This document shows positions 1 through 8,246 of a DNA stretch of 64,000 bases, piece by piece. A program made the position numbers and the translations under genes. The notes beneath the pieces were generated by a model. That model was not told the origin of the DNA. It did no database searches and was given only the letters and a program-made list of their open reading frames with translations. The stretch spans positions 1 to 64,000 of the forward strand of contig CAZYVT010000010.1 in the NCBI GenBank assembly GCA_964651335.1, given 5' to 3'. This DNA comes from 2-02-FULL-66-14 sp964651335 (GTDB lineage: Bacteria > Pseudomonadota > Gammaproteobacteria > Burkholderiales > SG8-39). The stretch's first letter is position 1, and each line of letters starts with the position of its first letter.

Positions 1-18
1 ATCCCCGGAGGACAACCC

Positions 19-129
19 ATGACAAGCCAGATCGCTCGACAACCGACCCGGCGCACGTCCACCTCGCGCCGCACGGCGGCCAGGAGCGCGAGGCGGGCGG
101 ATGAGTTTTCCTATTTTTTTTTCGAATAG
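19..129 (+). CDS. possible small basic protein, 36 aa, unknown
   Basis: A 36-codon frame starts with ATG at 19, seven bases after a GGAGG at 7-11, and ends with TAG at 127-129. The product would be very Arg-rich over its first 27 residues and end in an aromatic tail (YFFFE). I do not recognise a family. The ribosome-binding site is the main support, and the window edge hides upstream context. It could be a leader peptide or chance. Confidence 0.25.
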   Translation: MTSQIARQPTRRTSTSRRTAARSARRADEFSYFFFE

Positions 130-153
130 GCAGCAACCGGGCGGGCCCGCCCG
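110..153. other. two adjacent palindromes downstream of the decarboxylase operon
   Basis: CCTATT at 110-115 pairs with AATAGG at 125-130 around a run of T. A perfect 16-bp palindrome built on CGGGCGGG/CCCGCCCG follows at 138-153. They lie just past the oadB stop on the minus strand, so they could end that transcript. Neither has a T-run on the correct side for a standard intrinsic terminator. Confidence 0.3.
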
Positions 154-179
154 CGCTGTCGGAGCGTTGCTTTAACGGT

Positions 180-1328
180 TCAGATCAGGCCCATTCCTTT
201 GAGAACCGACAGCATCACCGCCGCTGCCACGACCGAGCCGATCTGGCCGCCGGTGTTGGCGCCCGCGGCGTGCATGAGAAGGTGGTTTTTCTTGTCGTAG
301 CGCTGTCCCTGCACCTGGACCACTCTCGCCGCCATTGGATAGGCCGAGATCCCGGCCGCACCGATGAGCGGGTTGACCTTGCCGCCGGTGAGCCAGCAAA
401 CGAGTTTCCCGAAGCACACGCCCGCGACGGTATCCAGACAGATCGCGACGAAGCCCAGGCCGAAGATCGCCAGGGTGGTGGGCTTTAGAAACACGTGGCC
501 CTCCATCGTGCCGCCGATGGCAAGTCCGAGAAACAGGGTCACGATATTGGCGATTTCATTCTCCGAGGCCTTGGTGAGACGGGCGACCACACCCGATTCG
601 CGCATGAAGTTGCCGAGCATGATCGTGCCGAGAAGCGGCAGACCCTTCGGTGCGATGAGGCCGCCCACCAGCGTAACGACGATGGGAAAGAGGAGTTTTG
701 TCTGAGGAGAAACGCTTTTCTTCAGCGACTTCATGCGGATCACCCGCTCCGCGGGAGTCGTCAGCGCCTTCATGATCGGTGGCTGGATGATCGGCACCAG
801 CGCCATATACGAGTACGCCGCGACCGAGATCGGCGCCAGCAGCTGCGGCGCGTACTGCGAAGCCACGTAGATCGCGGTGGGACCGTCGCAGGCGCCGATC
901 ACGGCGATCGCAACGGCTTCCAGTTCCGGAAAGCCGAGCGCAAGCGCGAGGAGCAGGGTGAGGAAGATCCCGACCTGACCTGCGGCGCCGAAGAGAAGGA
1001 TGCGCGGGTTTTCGAGCAACGGACCGAAATCGGTCATTGCGCCGATGGCGACAAAGATCAGCAGCGGGAAGAGTTCGTTCGCGACGCCGGCGTCGTACAG
1101 GGTGCGCAGAAAGCCGCCCTTGTCCATCAGGTCGCTCAGGGGAATGTTGACGAGGACGCAGCCAAACCCGATCGGCACGAGCAGCAGCGGCTCCACGTTT
1201 TTCCTGACGCCGAGGTAGAGCAATGCGCCGCCGACCAGCAGCATGATCACATTGGGCAGGCCCTGCGAGAACAGGAAACTGCCGCCGCTCGCCAGGCCCG
1301 AGAGACCTGCGATCACGCTGTCCCACAT
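180..1328 (-). CDS. oadB: sodium-pumping decarboxylase beta subunit (OadB/GcdB/MmdB family)
   Basis: This 382-residue, strongly hydrophobic protein belongs to the integral membrane beta subunits of biotin-dependent Na+-translocating decarboxylases, which release CO2 from carboxybiotin and export Na+. The family signature GACDGPTA is present, and its Asp is the known Na+/proton-coupling residue. The Gly-rich segment ANTGGQIGS near the C-terminus also fits. The ATG at 1328 follows a GGGGAGG ribosome-binding site. A tiny gamma-like gene lies 13 bases upstream on the same strand. No alpha subunit is adjacent; a carboxyltransferase and a biotin carrier are encoded about 33 kb away at 34468-36419. 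The substrate (oxaloacetate, methylmalonyl-CoA, glutaconyl-CoA) cannot be told from the beta subunit. Confidence 0.88.
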   Translation of the reverse strand: MWDSVIAGLSGLASGGSFLFSQGLPNVIMLLVGGALLYLGVRKNVEPLLLVPIGFGCVLVNIPLSDLMDKGGFLRTLYDAGVANELFPLLIFVAIGAMTDFGPLLENPRILLFGAAGQVGIFLTLLLALALGFPELEAVAIAVIGACDGPTAIYVASQYAPQLLAPISVAAYSYMALVPIIQPPIMKALTTPAERVIRMKSLKKSVSPQTKLLFPIVVTLVGGLIAPKGLPLLGTIMLGNFMRESGVVARLTKASENEIANIVTLFLGLAIGGTMEGHVFLKPTTLAIFGLGFVAICLDTVAGVCFGKLVCWLTGGKVNPLIGAAGISAYPMAARVVQVQGQRYDKKNHLLMHAAGANTGGQIGSVVAAAVMLSVLKGMGLI

Positions 1329-1341
1329 GTCGTTTCCTCCC

Positions 1342-1491
1342 CTACGGTTTCTTTTCCGTGTCTTTTTCTTCGGCGGAAAGCGGGAACACCTTTTTCAGCA
1401 GATCCACCACGAGGCTCAGGATCCAGAGCGTCAGAAAGGTCCCGCCCACGCCCACGATCGTCATCGTGATACCGAAAGTCCACTTGTCCAT
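1342..1491 (-). CDS. small membrane subunit, OadG-like (gamma) of the decarboxylase
   Basis: This 49-residue protein has one transmembrane helix (about residues 8-30) followed by a charged tail ending EEKDTEKKP. That is the layout of gamma subunits that anchor Na+-pumping decarboxylases. It sits directly upstream of the beta-subunit gene on the same strand, 13 bases away. Its ATG follows the stop of the gcdH relic by two bases, and AGAGG in the relic's last codons can serve as its ribosome-binding site. Identification rests on size, topology and position rather than on a strong motif, and it lacks the Pro-rich linker and metal-binding His tail of long OadG proteins. Confidence 0.6.
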   Translation of the reverse strand: MDKWTFGITMTIVGVGGTFLTLWILSLVVDLLKKVFPLSAEEKDTEKKP

Positions 1492-1493
1492 GA

Positions 1494-1656
1494 TTAGGTG
1501 AACCTCTGGATGCCGGTCTGCGCGCGGCCGAGGATGAGGGCGTGGATGTCGTGCGTGCCTTCGTAAGTGTTCACGACTTCCAGATTGACCATATGGCGGA
1601 TGACGCTGAATTCGTCCGAAATGCCGTTGCCGCCCAGCATCGGGCCTTCGATTTGC
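1494..1656 (-). pseudogene. gcdH: C-terminal relic of glutaryl-CoA dehydrogenase
   Basis: About 54 codons match the extreme C-terminus of glutaryl-CoA dehydrogenase, including LGGNGISDEF, VNTYEGTHDIHALILGRAQT and a natural stop. The N-terminal ~340 residues, including most of the FAD-binding core, are missing. The fragment begins in frame right after the thiolase TGA (1657-1659) and has no start codon of its own until the Met of MLGG. The intact enzyme oxidises and decarboxylates glutaryl-CoA. The relic shows that a gcdH gene once stood between the thiolase and the decarboxylase subunits, or that a recombination joined them here. Confidence 0.75.
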
Positions 1657-2865
1657 TCAATTCATTTTCTCCAGGATGACCGCGAGGCCCTGGCCGACGC
1701 CGATGCAGAGCGACACCGCCGCGTACCGGCCGCCGCTTTCCTGCAACTGGCGCGACACGGTCAGGGCAAGACGCGCCCCGGAGCAGCCGAGCGGATGGCC
1801 GATCGCGATTGCGCCGCCGTTCGGGTTCACGCGCGGGTCCTTGAAGCCCACGTTCATCAGCTTCAGGCACCCGAGTACCTGGCTCGCGAACGCCTCGTTG
1901 ATCTCGATGATGTCCATGTCCTCGAGCTGGAGCTTCGCGCGTTCGAGCGCCCGCGGGATCGCGTACGCTGGCCCGACCCCCATGATGCGCGGCTCCACCG
2001 CCGCGGAGGCTGCCGAGAGGATCCTCGAGATCGGTTTCTTGCCGTTCTTCTCGCCCCATTTACGGCTCGCGATCACCAGCGCTGCGGCGCCGTCGTTGAC
2101 GCCGGAAGCGTTGCCCGCCGTCACCACACCGCCCTCGAAGAGCGGCTTGAGCCTGGCGAGCGCCTCCATCGTCGCGTCGCGGCGCGGGTGCTCATCGACC
2201 TCGACCACCGCGGACGGCGCATCCTTCTTCTTTGCCGGCAAGGTCACCGGCAGGATTTCGCCCTTGTAGAAGCCTTCGGCCTCGGCCCTGGCGTACTTCT
2301 TCTGCGAGGCGAGCGCGAATTCGTCCGCCTGTTCGCGCGTGACGCCGAATTCCCTGGCCACGTTGTCGCCGGTCTCGGGCATCGAGTGATCGCCGTACTG
2401 CTTCCTGAACCTGGGATTGGTGAAGCGCGAGCCGAGCGTGGTGTCGTACATCTTCACGTCGCGCGAGTAGGGCGACTCGGCCTTCGCGATCACGTAGGGC
2501 GCACGCGTCATGCTCTCGACGCCGCCGGCAATGTAGAGATCGCCCTCGCCGCAGGTGATCGCGCGCGCCGCATCCGTCACCGCCTGCAGGCCGCTGGCGC
2601 AGAGGCGATTGACCGTAACCGCGGGAGTCGTCGGTGGCAAGCCCGCCATCAACGCCGCGAACCGTGCCACATTGCGACAGTCTTCGCCGGCTTGCGTGAC
2701 GCAGCCCAGGATCACGTCGCTGATCTCCTCGGGCTTCACGTTGTTGCGCTTCACCACCTCGGCGATGACCTCGCCGGCGAGGTCGTCGGGCCGCACCGAG
2801 GCAAGCTTCCCGGCATGGCGCCCGATCGGCGAGCGCAAGCCAGCGTAAATGTATGCGTCGAGCAT
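1657..2865 (-). CDS. acetyl-CoA acyltransferase, 3-oxoadipyl-CoA thiolase-like (PcaF/PaaJ)
   Basis: A 402-residue thiolase cleaves a 3-oxoacyl-CoA with CoA; the closest resemblance is to beta-ketoadipyl-CoA thiolases. The nucleophilic Cys is in NRLCASGLQAV (near residue 90). The catalytic His is in GHPLGCSGAR and the second Cys in CIGVGQG. The phrase VNPNGGAIA is typical of the PcaF/PaaJ branch. I start it at the ATG at 2865 (MLDAYIYAG), because an upstream in-frame extension is not conserved in the family and GGAG lies at good distance. It follows the paaH-like gene by five bases, so the two are likely cotranscribed in aromatic or dicarboxylate beta-oxidation. The exact substrate is inferred. 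Confidence 0.87.
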   Translation of the reverse strand: MLDAYIYAGLRSPIGRHAGKLASVRPDDLAGEVIAEVVKRNNVKPEEISDVILGCVTQAGEDCRNVARFAALMAGLPPTTPAVTVNRLCASGLQAVTDAARAITCGEGDLYIAGGVESMTRAPYVIAKAESPYSRDVKMYDTTLGSRFTNPRFRKQYGDHSMPETGDNVAREFGVTREQADEFALASQKKYARAEAEGFYKGEILPVTLPAKKKDAPSAVVEVDEHPRRDATMEALARLKPLFEGGVVTAGNASGVNDGAAALVIASRKWGEKNGKKPISRILSAASAAVEPRIMGVGPAYAIPRALERAKLQLEDMDIIEINEAFASQVLGCLKLMNVGFKDPRVNPNGGAIAIGHPLGCSGARLALTVSRQLQESGGRYAAVSLCIGVGQGLAVILEKMN

Positions 2866-2870
2866 GAACG

Positions 2871-4382
2871 TTACTCCGGAGTGAGAAGGGATACGCCGAG
2901 GCGCGCACGGCGCTTGAGCCACGGGCTCGGGCGGTAGCGCGGATCCTGGTAGAAAGAATGCATCGCCTCGAGCACCGTGAGAATCTTCGCCGCGCCGACC
3001 GCGTCGCCCATTGCGAGCGGGCCGCGCGGATAGCCGAGGCCGAGCATGACCGCGGCATCGAGGTCCGCCGGGGTCGCAATCCGCTGCTGCACGATATCGC
3101 AGCCGACGTTCACGATATGCGCGACTACGCGCTGCGCGACGAATCCGGGCGAATCGTTGATCACGGATACCGGCACGCCATCGGAAGCGAGCAGCCCATG
3201 CGCCGCGTCACGTGCCTCGGGCCCGGTCACCGGCGTCGTCATCAGCGTGCGCCGCTTGGCAAAACCGAAAATCGGATCCACCGCCACCGTGCGCGCCGGG
3301 TCGATGAGCACTTGCAGCGCGGTCGTGGTTGCGTCCTGCCCGAGGGGCGCGACGAAGCAAATCGCGTCGCCGGATGGTTTCGCGCCCGTTTCCGGTGTCG
3401 CGCCGAGTCTGGATAGAAGTTCCTTCAGCGCAGGGGCGTTGGGAGCGACCCACACTGATGCGGCCTTCGCCGCAGGCACTGGCTGCTCGGGGATCTTCTC
3501 CGCCGAGCCATCCTTGCCGTATGCGTACCACCCGCGACCCGTTTTTCGGCCCAGCAGGCCGGCGGCGACGCGCGGCTCCAGCAGATACGAAGGGCGGTAT
3601 TTCGGCTCCTGGAAGTACTGCTCGAAGAGCGACTTGTGAACGCTGTGATTGACGTCGAGCCCCACCAGATCCATCAGCCCGAAAGGGCCCAGCCTGAATC
3701 CGGCGGCGTCCGTGAGAATGCGATCGATCGTGGCGAAGTCCGCGATTCCCTCGGCGAGCACGCGCAGGGCCTCGGGGATATAGCCGCGTCCGGCGTGATT
3801 GACGACGAAACCCGGCGTGTCCTTGCAGCGCACCGGCGTATGGCCGTAGCGTTTTGCCAGGGCGCTGAGCGCGTCGGTGACCCACGACTCGGTGAGTTCG
3901 CCGGCGACGACCTCGACGATCTTCATCACCGGGACCGGATTGAAGAAGTGATAGCCCGCGACGCGGCCCGGTTTGCGGCACGCCGCCGCCATCGCCGTCA
4001 CGGAAAGCGATGAGGTGTTCGAGGCCAGGATGCAGTGTTGCGTGACGATTCCCTCGAGCGCGCGGAGCAGCTCGCGCTTCGCCTCGAGCTGCTCGACGAT
4101 CGCCTCGATCACGAGGTGCGCGGGCGCGAAGGCCTTGAGCGTGTCGACGATCTCGATGCGCGCCAGCGTGGCGTCGAGCTCGGTCTGCGTAACGCGACCC
4201 TTCTCGATCAGCCGGCCAAGCGCCTGCGCAATCGATTCCTTTGCGGCACGGGCAGCACCGGGATTGGCGTCGAAGACGAGTGTTCGCACGCCGCATTGCG
4301 CAAGCACCTGCACGATGCCGCGTCCCATCGTGCCGCTGCCGGCGACTGCGGCGATGAGGTCGCTGCGATGGGGGTCGAGCAT
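2871..4382 (-). CDS. 3-hydroxyacyl-CoA dehydrogenase, PaaH-like
   Basis: This 503-residue NAD-dependent enzyme oxidises 3-hydroxyacyl-CoA (3-hydroxyadipyl-CoA in the paa pathway). The N-terminal dinucleotide fold has GSGTMGRG near residue 12. The next part carries the usual NTSSLSV and HFFNPVPVMK motifs. Two C-terminal 3HCDH helical domains follow, the second containing LGLGYPRGPL. The length matches PaaH (about 500) and is nearly twice that of single-domain FadB2/Hbd proteins. The start is the ATG at 4382 (MLDPHRSD); an upstream extension adds 30 non-conserved residues. It is immediately followed by the thiolase, giving two consecutive beta-oxidation steps. Confidence 0.87.
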   Translation of the reverse strand: MLDPHRSDLIAAVAGSGTMGRGIVQVLAQCGVRTLVFDANPGAARAAKESIAQALGRLIEKGRVTQTELDATLARIEIVDTLKAFAPAHLVIEAIVEQLEAKRELLRALEGIVTQHCILASNTSSLSVTAMAAACRKPGRVAGYHFFNPVPVMKIVEVVAGELTESWVTDALSALAKRYGHTPVRCKDTPGFVVNHAGRGYIPEALRVLAEGIADFATIDRILTDAAGFRLGPFGLMDLVGLDVNHSVHKSLFEQYFQEPKYRPSYLLEPRVAAGLLGRKTGRGWYAYGKDGSAEKIPEQPVPAAKAASVWVAPNAPALKELLSRLGATPETGAKPSGDAICFVAPLGQDATTTALQVLIDPARTVAVDPIFGFAKRRTLMTTPVTGPEARDAAHGLLASDGVPVSVINDSPGFVAQRVVAHIVNVGCDIVQQRIATPADLDAAVMLGLGYPRGPLAMGDAVGAAKILTVLEAMHSFYQDPRYRPSPWLKRRARLGVSLLTPE

Positions 4383-4472
4383 GGGAGACGATTCTACGAC
4401 GGCGGGGCTATAATCGTTGCGAAAAAGGTCCTTGGAGCAGAGCTGGACTACGATGACCCCAGGGAGGCGCAC

Positions 4473-4913
4473 ATGAAGTATCGCAAGATCCTACTTGCCT
4501 ACAACGGCTCGCTGGAAGGCAAGCGCGCGCTGCTCGAGTGCGCCGACCTTGCCGGCTTTCTGCAGGCCGAGACCCACCTGCTCGCGGTGGCGAGCATGCC
4601 GCCGAGCCTGTTCCTTACCGAAGGATTCGTTCCCGAGGAGCTCTTGGAGGAGGAAAAGAAACGCACCCAGCAGGTTCTTGACGAGGGCGTCAAATCGCTC
4701 GCCGAACGCGGCTTCAAGGCCGCCGGCCACCTCGCGGTCGGCGAGCCGGTTGAAGAGATCTGCCGCCTGGCGAAGGAAATCGGCGCGGAGCTGATCGTGG
4801 TGGGCCATAACCAGAACACTTCGTTCGCCGCACGGTGGTGGAAAGGATCGGTGGGCGGCGCGCTCATCGATTACTCGCCCTGCAGCGTCCTGATCGCGCT
4901 CTCCAAAGGCTGA
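4473..4913 (+). CDS. universal stress protein family (UspA-like)
   Basis: This 146-residue single Usp domain opens with the strand MKYRKILLAYNGS and ends with SPCSVLIALSKG, as is usual for the family. The nucleotide-binding loop is degenerate: VGHNQNTS replaces the VGxxGxxG pattern, though the later WWKGSVGG part remains. ATP binding is therefore uncertain. AGGGAGG precedes the ATG at 4473. It is divergent from the paaH-like gene with about 90 bp between starts. A role in stress survival is known for the family, but nothing here points to a specific one. Confidence 0.82.
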   Translation: MKYRKILLAYNGSLEGKRALLECADLAGFLQAETHLLAVASMPPSLFLTEGFVPEELLEEEKKRTQQVLDEGVKSLAERGFKAAGHLAVGEPVEEICRLAKEIGAELIVVGHNQNTSFAARWWKGSVGGALIDYSPCSVLIALSKG

Positions 4914-4946
4914 TCCTGCGGGCGAGAAAATGCCTGCCGGGCGCGG

Positions 4947-5156
4947 CTACGCCCAGTTCTCGATCGAAAGACCCTTTACGCGCCTGAATTCGCGTTCGTT
5001 ATTGGTGATCAGGGTGACGCCAAGACTCAGGGCGTGCGCAGCGATCTCGGTATCGAGCGGTCCGATCGGCTGCCCGCGCTTCGCGAGATCCGCGCGCACT
5101 TCACCATAGCGCAGGGCCGCGGCCAGATCGTACGCCGCGATTTCCAGCGGCAGCAG
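4947..5156 (-). pseudogene. vapC: C-terminal half of a VapC-type PIN-domain toxin
   Basis: About 69 codons match the C-terminal half of VapC ribonucleases: RYGEVRADL, IGPLDTEIAAHALSLG, TNNEREF and the terminal GLSIENW. The N-terminal half, which carries the first catalytic Asp of the PIN fold, is absent, and the frame upstream (from about 5157) turns into unrelated sequence next to the DUF6883 gene. No vapB antitoxin remains. The protein should be inactive. The break abuts another probable two-gene addiction-like module on the opposite strand. Confidence 0.75.
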
Positions 5157-5209
5157 CCGCACTCGGCAAGGTCGGCACCTACCGCAGTGGAGGGGAGCGG
5201 AGGCCCAAT

Positions 5210-5560
5210 TTGAAGCTACCGAACGGTGATCGCGCGATCGTGGAACTGGACAAGCTTCGACGTTACTGCCTCGACCCGGTGCATCCCCGCGGACGGCACA
5301 AGGCCCGCGTATTCCGTGCGGCACTGGGATTGTCGGCGGTGGACGCCGTAGTCTTGAGGGAACTTCTTCTGCGCGGCGCCTCGACCGAGGAAGCGACGCT
5401 CGGGGAAACCGATGCGCACGGAACGCGGTACACTTTCGACCTGCAGGTGAGGCACCGAGAACGGACTGCGGTGGTGCGCACGAATTGGATCGTGCGCAAA
5501 GGCGAAGAGGCACCCCGGTTCGTTACGTGCTACGTGGCATCGAGTACCGACGATGGCTGA
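5210..5560 (+). CDS. DUF6883 domain protein
   Basis: A 116-residue protein matches the DUF6883 pattern as I know it: an N-terminal KLPNGDRAIV, then KLRRYCL and HPRGRHKARVF, then a C-terminal strand pair ending FVTCYVAS. The start is TTG at 5210, seven bases after GGAG. Its stop overlaps the start of the next gene by 8 bases, which implies translational coupling. The pair is a small two-gene cassette of the type that often behaves as a mobile or addiction-like unit. No biochemical function is known to me. It lies where the N-terminal half of vapC has been lost. Confidence 0.75.
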   Translation: MKLPNGDRAIVELDKLRRYCLDPVHPRGRHKARVFRAALGLSAVDAVVLRELLLRGASTEEATLGETDAHGTRYTFDLQVRHRERTAVVRTNWIVRKGEEAPRFVTCYVASSTDDG

Positions 5561-5771
5561 TGAAATCAGATTGCTCGACGTGGTGGCGCTGACCGAGGAC
5601 GTTCCGGCGCACCGACTCGTGCGCGGGCAGGTCGGCACTGTGGTCGAAGCCCTGTCGAACGGTTATTTCGAGGTCGAGTTTAGTGACGATTCGGGTCGTA
5701 CCTATGCGCTGGTGCCCCTCGCGCCGCGGCAGATGATCGTGTTGCGCTACCAGCCGGCGCGAGCTGCATAG
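5553..5771 (+). CDS. DUF4926 domain protein
   Basis: This 72-residue protein has the DUF4926 pattern: LLDVVALTEDVP, GQVGTVVEAL, YFEVEFSDDSGRTYALVPL. This looks like a small beta-barrel similar to KOW/SH3-like folds. It overlaps the DUF6883 gene by 8 bases on the same strand, so the two are almost certainly made together and may form a complex. Function is unknown. Confidence 0.75.
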   Translation: MADEIRLLDVVALTEDVPAHRLVRGQVGTVVEALSNGYFEVEFSDDSGRTYALVPLAPRQMIVLRYQPARAA

Positions 5772-5862
5772 GCCGGTCCAGTTTTCCCCGCCTGCTTCTT
5801 GAAATCAGTTGTGCAGTAGGCTGCATACGAGCGGGTCGTCTTGTTCTAGAGATCCAAATTCC

Positions 5863-8202
5863 ATGACGTCATTCGGACACAAGGGCAGGCTCGAAGACGA
5901 GCGCATGCTGAAAGGGCGGGGGCGCTACGTCTCCGATTGGAATCTTCCGGGGCAGGCGTACGGCTTCTTCCTGCGCTCCGACCGGCCGCACGCCGAGATC
6001 GTTTCGATCGATTCGTCGGCTGCGCTGGCGATGAAAGGAGTCGTAGCGGTAATCACGGGCGATGACATCGCCGCCGCCGGTTATCAATCGCTCCCTGCCG
6101 CCGCGCCGATGAAGGGCAGGGGCGGCGCCGAACTGCTGCGCCCGCATCACCCGATGCTCGCGCAGGGCCGTGTGCGCTATGTCGGCGAGCCGGTCGTGCT
6201 CGTCGTCGCAGAGAGCGCCGCAATCGCGCAGGACGCGGCAGAGGCGGTCGTGATCGAGTATCGCGATCTCCCTGCGGTCGTGGACGCGCGCGATGCGCTC
6301 AAGCCTGGCGCCCCGCAACTGCACCACAACATTCCCGGAAATCTGGCGCTCGATTTCGTCGGCGGCGACGAGGAGGCGACGCAGGCCGCATTTGCGCGCG
6401 CGTCGAGAATCGTGCGCCTGACCTCGTACCACACGAGGGTGGTTGGCAATCCGATGGAGCCGCGCGGCTGCATTGGCGCCTATGACGCCGCATCGGGCGA
6501 CTTTCATCTCTACGCCTGCACCCAGGGCGTGACCGCGATTCGCGGCCAGATGGCTCCGGTGCTCGGCGTGCCACCGGAGAAAATCCGCGTCATCGCCGAG
6601 GAGGTGGGCGGGGGCTTCGGCGGGCGCTTCAACACCTACCCCGAATACTGCGCGGCGCTCGCGGCGGCGAAAAAACTCGGCCGCCCGGTGAAATGGGTCG
6701 GAACGAGGTCGGAGATGTTCCTTGCCGACGAACAGGCGCGCGACATCGTGCACCTTGGCGAGATGGCGCTCGACGCCTCGGGACGCATCCTCGGCATGCG
6801 CTTCGACTTCGTCTGCAATCTGGGAGCCTACATCGCGTTCACCGGGGCATTCGTCAACACGGTGAATCTGGTCAACGTTGCAAGCGGCGTGTATGACGTG
6901 CAGGCGGTGCACGTGCACGCTTCGCTCACGTTAACCAATACCGTTCCGACTGCGGCGTACCGGGGCGCGGGCCGGCCGGTGAGTTCGTACGCGATCGAGC
7001 GGCTGGTGGACCAGGCGGCCTACGAGACCGGTATGGATCCGGCCGAGTTCCGGCGGATGAACCTGGTGAGGAAGGAACAATTTCCCTACCAGATCGGCAC
7101 CGGCTTCGAATACGATTGCGGCGATTTCCAGGGCGTGCTCGACAAGGCGGTTGCGGCCGCGCACTGGAGCGGATTCGCGGCGCGGCGCGCGGCGAGTGCA
7201 AGGCACGGACGCCTGCGCGGGCGTGGCATTGCGACTTACATCGAGGCAAGTGGATCCGGGGGGTTCGCGCCTTTTGACCAGGCGCAGGTGACCTGGGACG
7301 AGAACGCGAACATCACCCTGCGCACCACCTCGCATAGCCATGGCCAAGGGCACGAAACCGTGTACGCGCAGATCGTCTCCGGGGTACTCGGTGTGCCGAT
7401 GGAAACGATGCGCCTCCGCACCGCAGACCCGGACATGATGTTGACCGGCAACCCGACGGGAGGGTCGCGCTCGGCGTTTGGTTTCGGCAGCGTGTTTCTG
7501 ATCGCGGCGCAGGAAATCGTGAAGCGGGGAATGGCGCTCGCTGCGGAGGCGCTCGAAGCAGCCGAGGCCGACATCGAATTCCACGACGGCAAATACCGTG
7601 TGAAAGGCACCGACCGCGAAGTCTCCATTTCCGAGCTGGCAAAGAAGCACCGCGGGATGCTGGACATGGATCTCAAGGACAGAAAGGTCGGTTCGACCTT
7701 CCCCAACGGCTGCCACATCGCGGAAATCGAGATCGAGCCCGAAACCGGCGAAGCGGAGATCGTCTCCTACGTCGCGGTCGACGACGCCGGAAACATCATC
7801 AATCACCAGATCGTGGAAGGGCAGATGCAGGGCGGCATCACGCAGGGCGCGGGCCACATCCTCGGCGAGCAGGCGGTCTACGACCGGGAAACCGGCCAGC
7901 TGCTCTCCGGCAGCTTCATGGACTACCCGATGCCGCGGGCAATCCTCGTCAACAACCTCAGGGTGCTCGAGCACCCGGTGCCGACCAAGACCAATCCGCT
8001 CGGGGCGAAGGGCGTGGGCGAAGCCGGAGTCACAGGCTCCATGCCCTGCGTCATGAACGCTGTGCTCGACGCGCTTCGGCAGGCCGGAGTGACCCACTTC
8101 GAAATGCCGGCGACGTCACTGCGGCTTTGGATGGCGATCCGCGAAGCGAAGGAAGGAAAGCCGCGCGCGCTGGCGGTCGAAGAATTGCCGGCGGGCGCCT
8201 AG
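5863..8202 (+). CDS. molybdenum hydroxylase large subunit (CoxL/xanthine dehydrogenase family), orphan
   Basis: This 779-residue protein is the Mo-cofactor-binding large subunit of a CoxLMS/xanthine dehydrogenase-type enzyme. The N-terminal hammerhead domain (about residues 15-125) is followed by the Mo-binding domains with EEVGGGFGGRF, AYRGAGR and the C-terminal GVGEAGVTGS, whose Glu is the usual catalytic base. AYRGAGR is the form II type; true CO dehydrogenase (form I) has AYRCSFR. So the substrate is probably an aromatic, N-heterocyclic or aldehyde compound, not CO. The small 2Fe-2S and medium FAD subunits are not next to it on either side, which is unusual. The start is the ATG at 5863 (MTSFGHKG). 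Confidence 0.85.
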   Translation: MTSFGHKGRLEDERMLKGRGRYVSDWNLPGQAYGFFLRSDRPHAEIVSIDSSAALAMKGVVAVITGDDIAAAGYQSLPAAAPMKGRGGAELLRPHHPMLAQGRVRYVGEPVVLVVAESAAIAQDAAEAVVIEYRDLPAVVDARDALKPGAPQLHHNIPGNLALDFVGGDEEATQAAFARASRIVRLTSYHTRVVGNPMEPRGCIGAYDAASGDFHLYACTQGVTAIRGQMAPVLGVPPEKIRVIAEEVGGGFGGRFNTYPEYCAALAAAKKLGRPVKWVGTRSEMFLADEQARDIVHLGEMALDASGRILGMRFDFVCNLGAYIAFTGAFVNTVNLVNVASGVYDVQAVHVHASLTLTNTVPTAAYRGAGRPVSSYAIERLVDQAAYETGMDPAEFRRMNLVRKEQFPYQIGTGFEYDCGDFQGVLDKAVAAAHWSGFAARRAASARHGRLRGRGIATYIEASGSGGFAPFDQAQVTWDENANITLRTTSHSHGQGHETVYAQIVSGVLGVPMETMRLRTADPDMMLTGNPTGGSRSAFGFGSVFLIAAQEIVKRGMALAAEALEAAEADIEFHDGKYRVKGTDREVSISELAKKHRGMLDMDLKDRKVGSTFPNGCHIAEIEIEPETGEAEIVSYVAVDDAGNIINHQIVEGQMQGGITQGAGHILGEQAVYDRETGQLLSGSFMDYPMPRAILVNNLRVLEHPVPTKTNPLGAKGVGEAGVTGSMPCVMNAVLDALRQAGVTHFEMPATSLRLWMAIREAKEGKPRALAVEELPAGA

Positions 8203-8246
8203 ATCGCGCCGCGTTCGCGCAGGCCTGCGAATGGTTCATCGTGCGC

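Noticed and set aside
5863..8202. Aerobic CO dehydrogenase (form I coxL)
   Set aside because: The active-site loop reads AYRGAGR, not AYRCSFR, and the coxM and coxS genes are absent.
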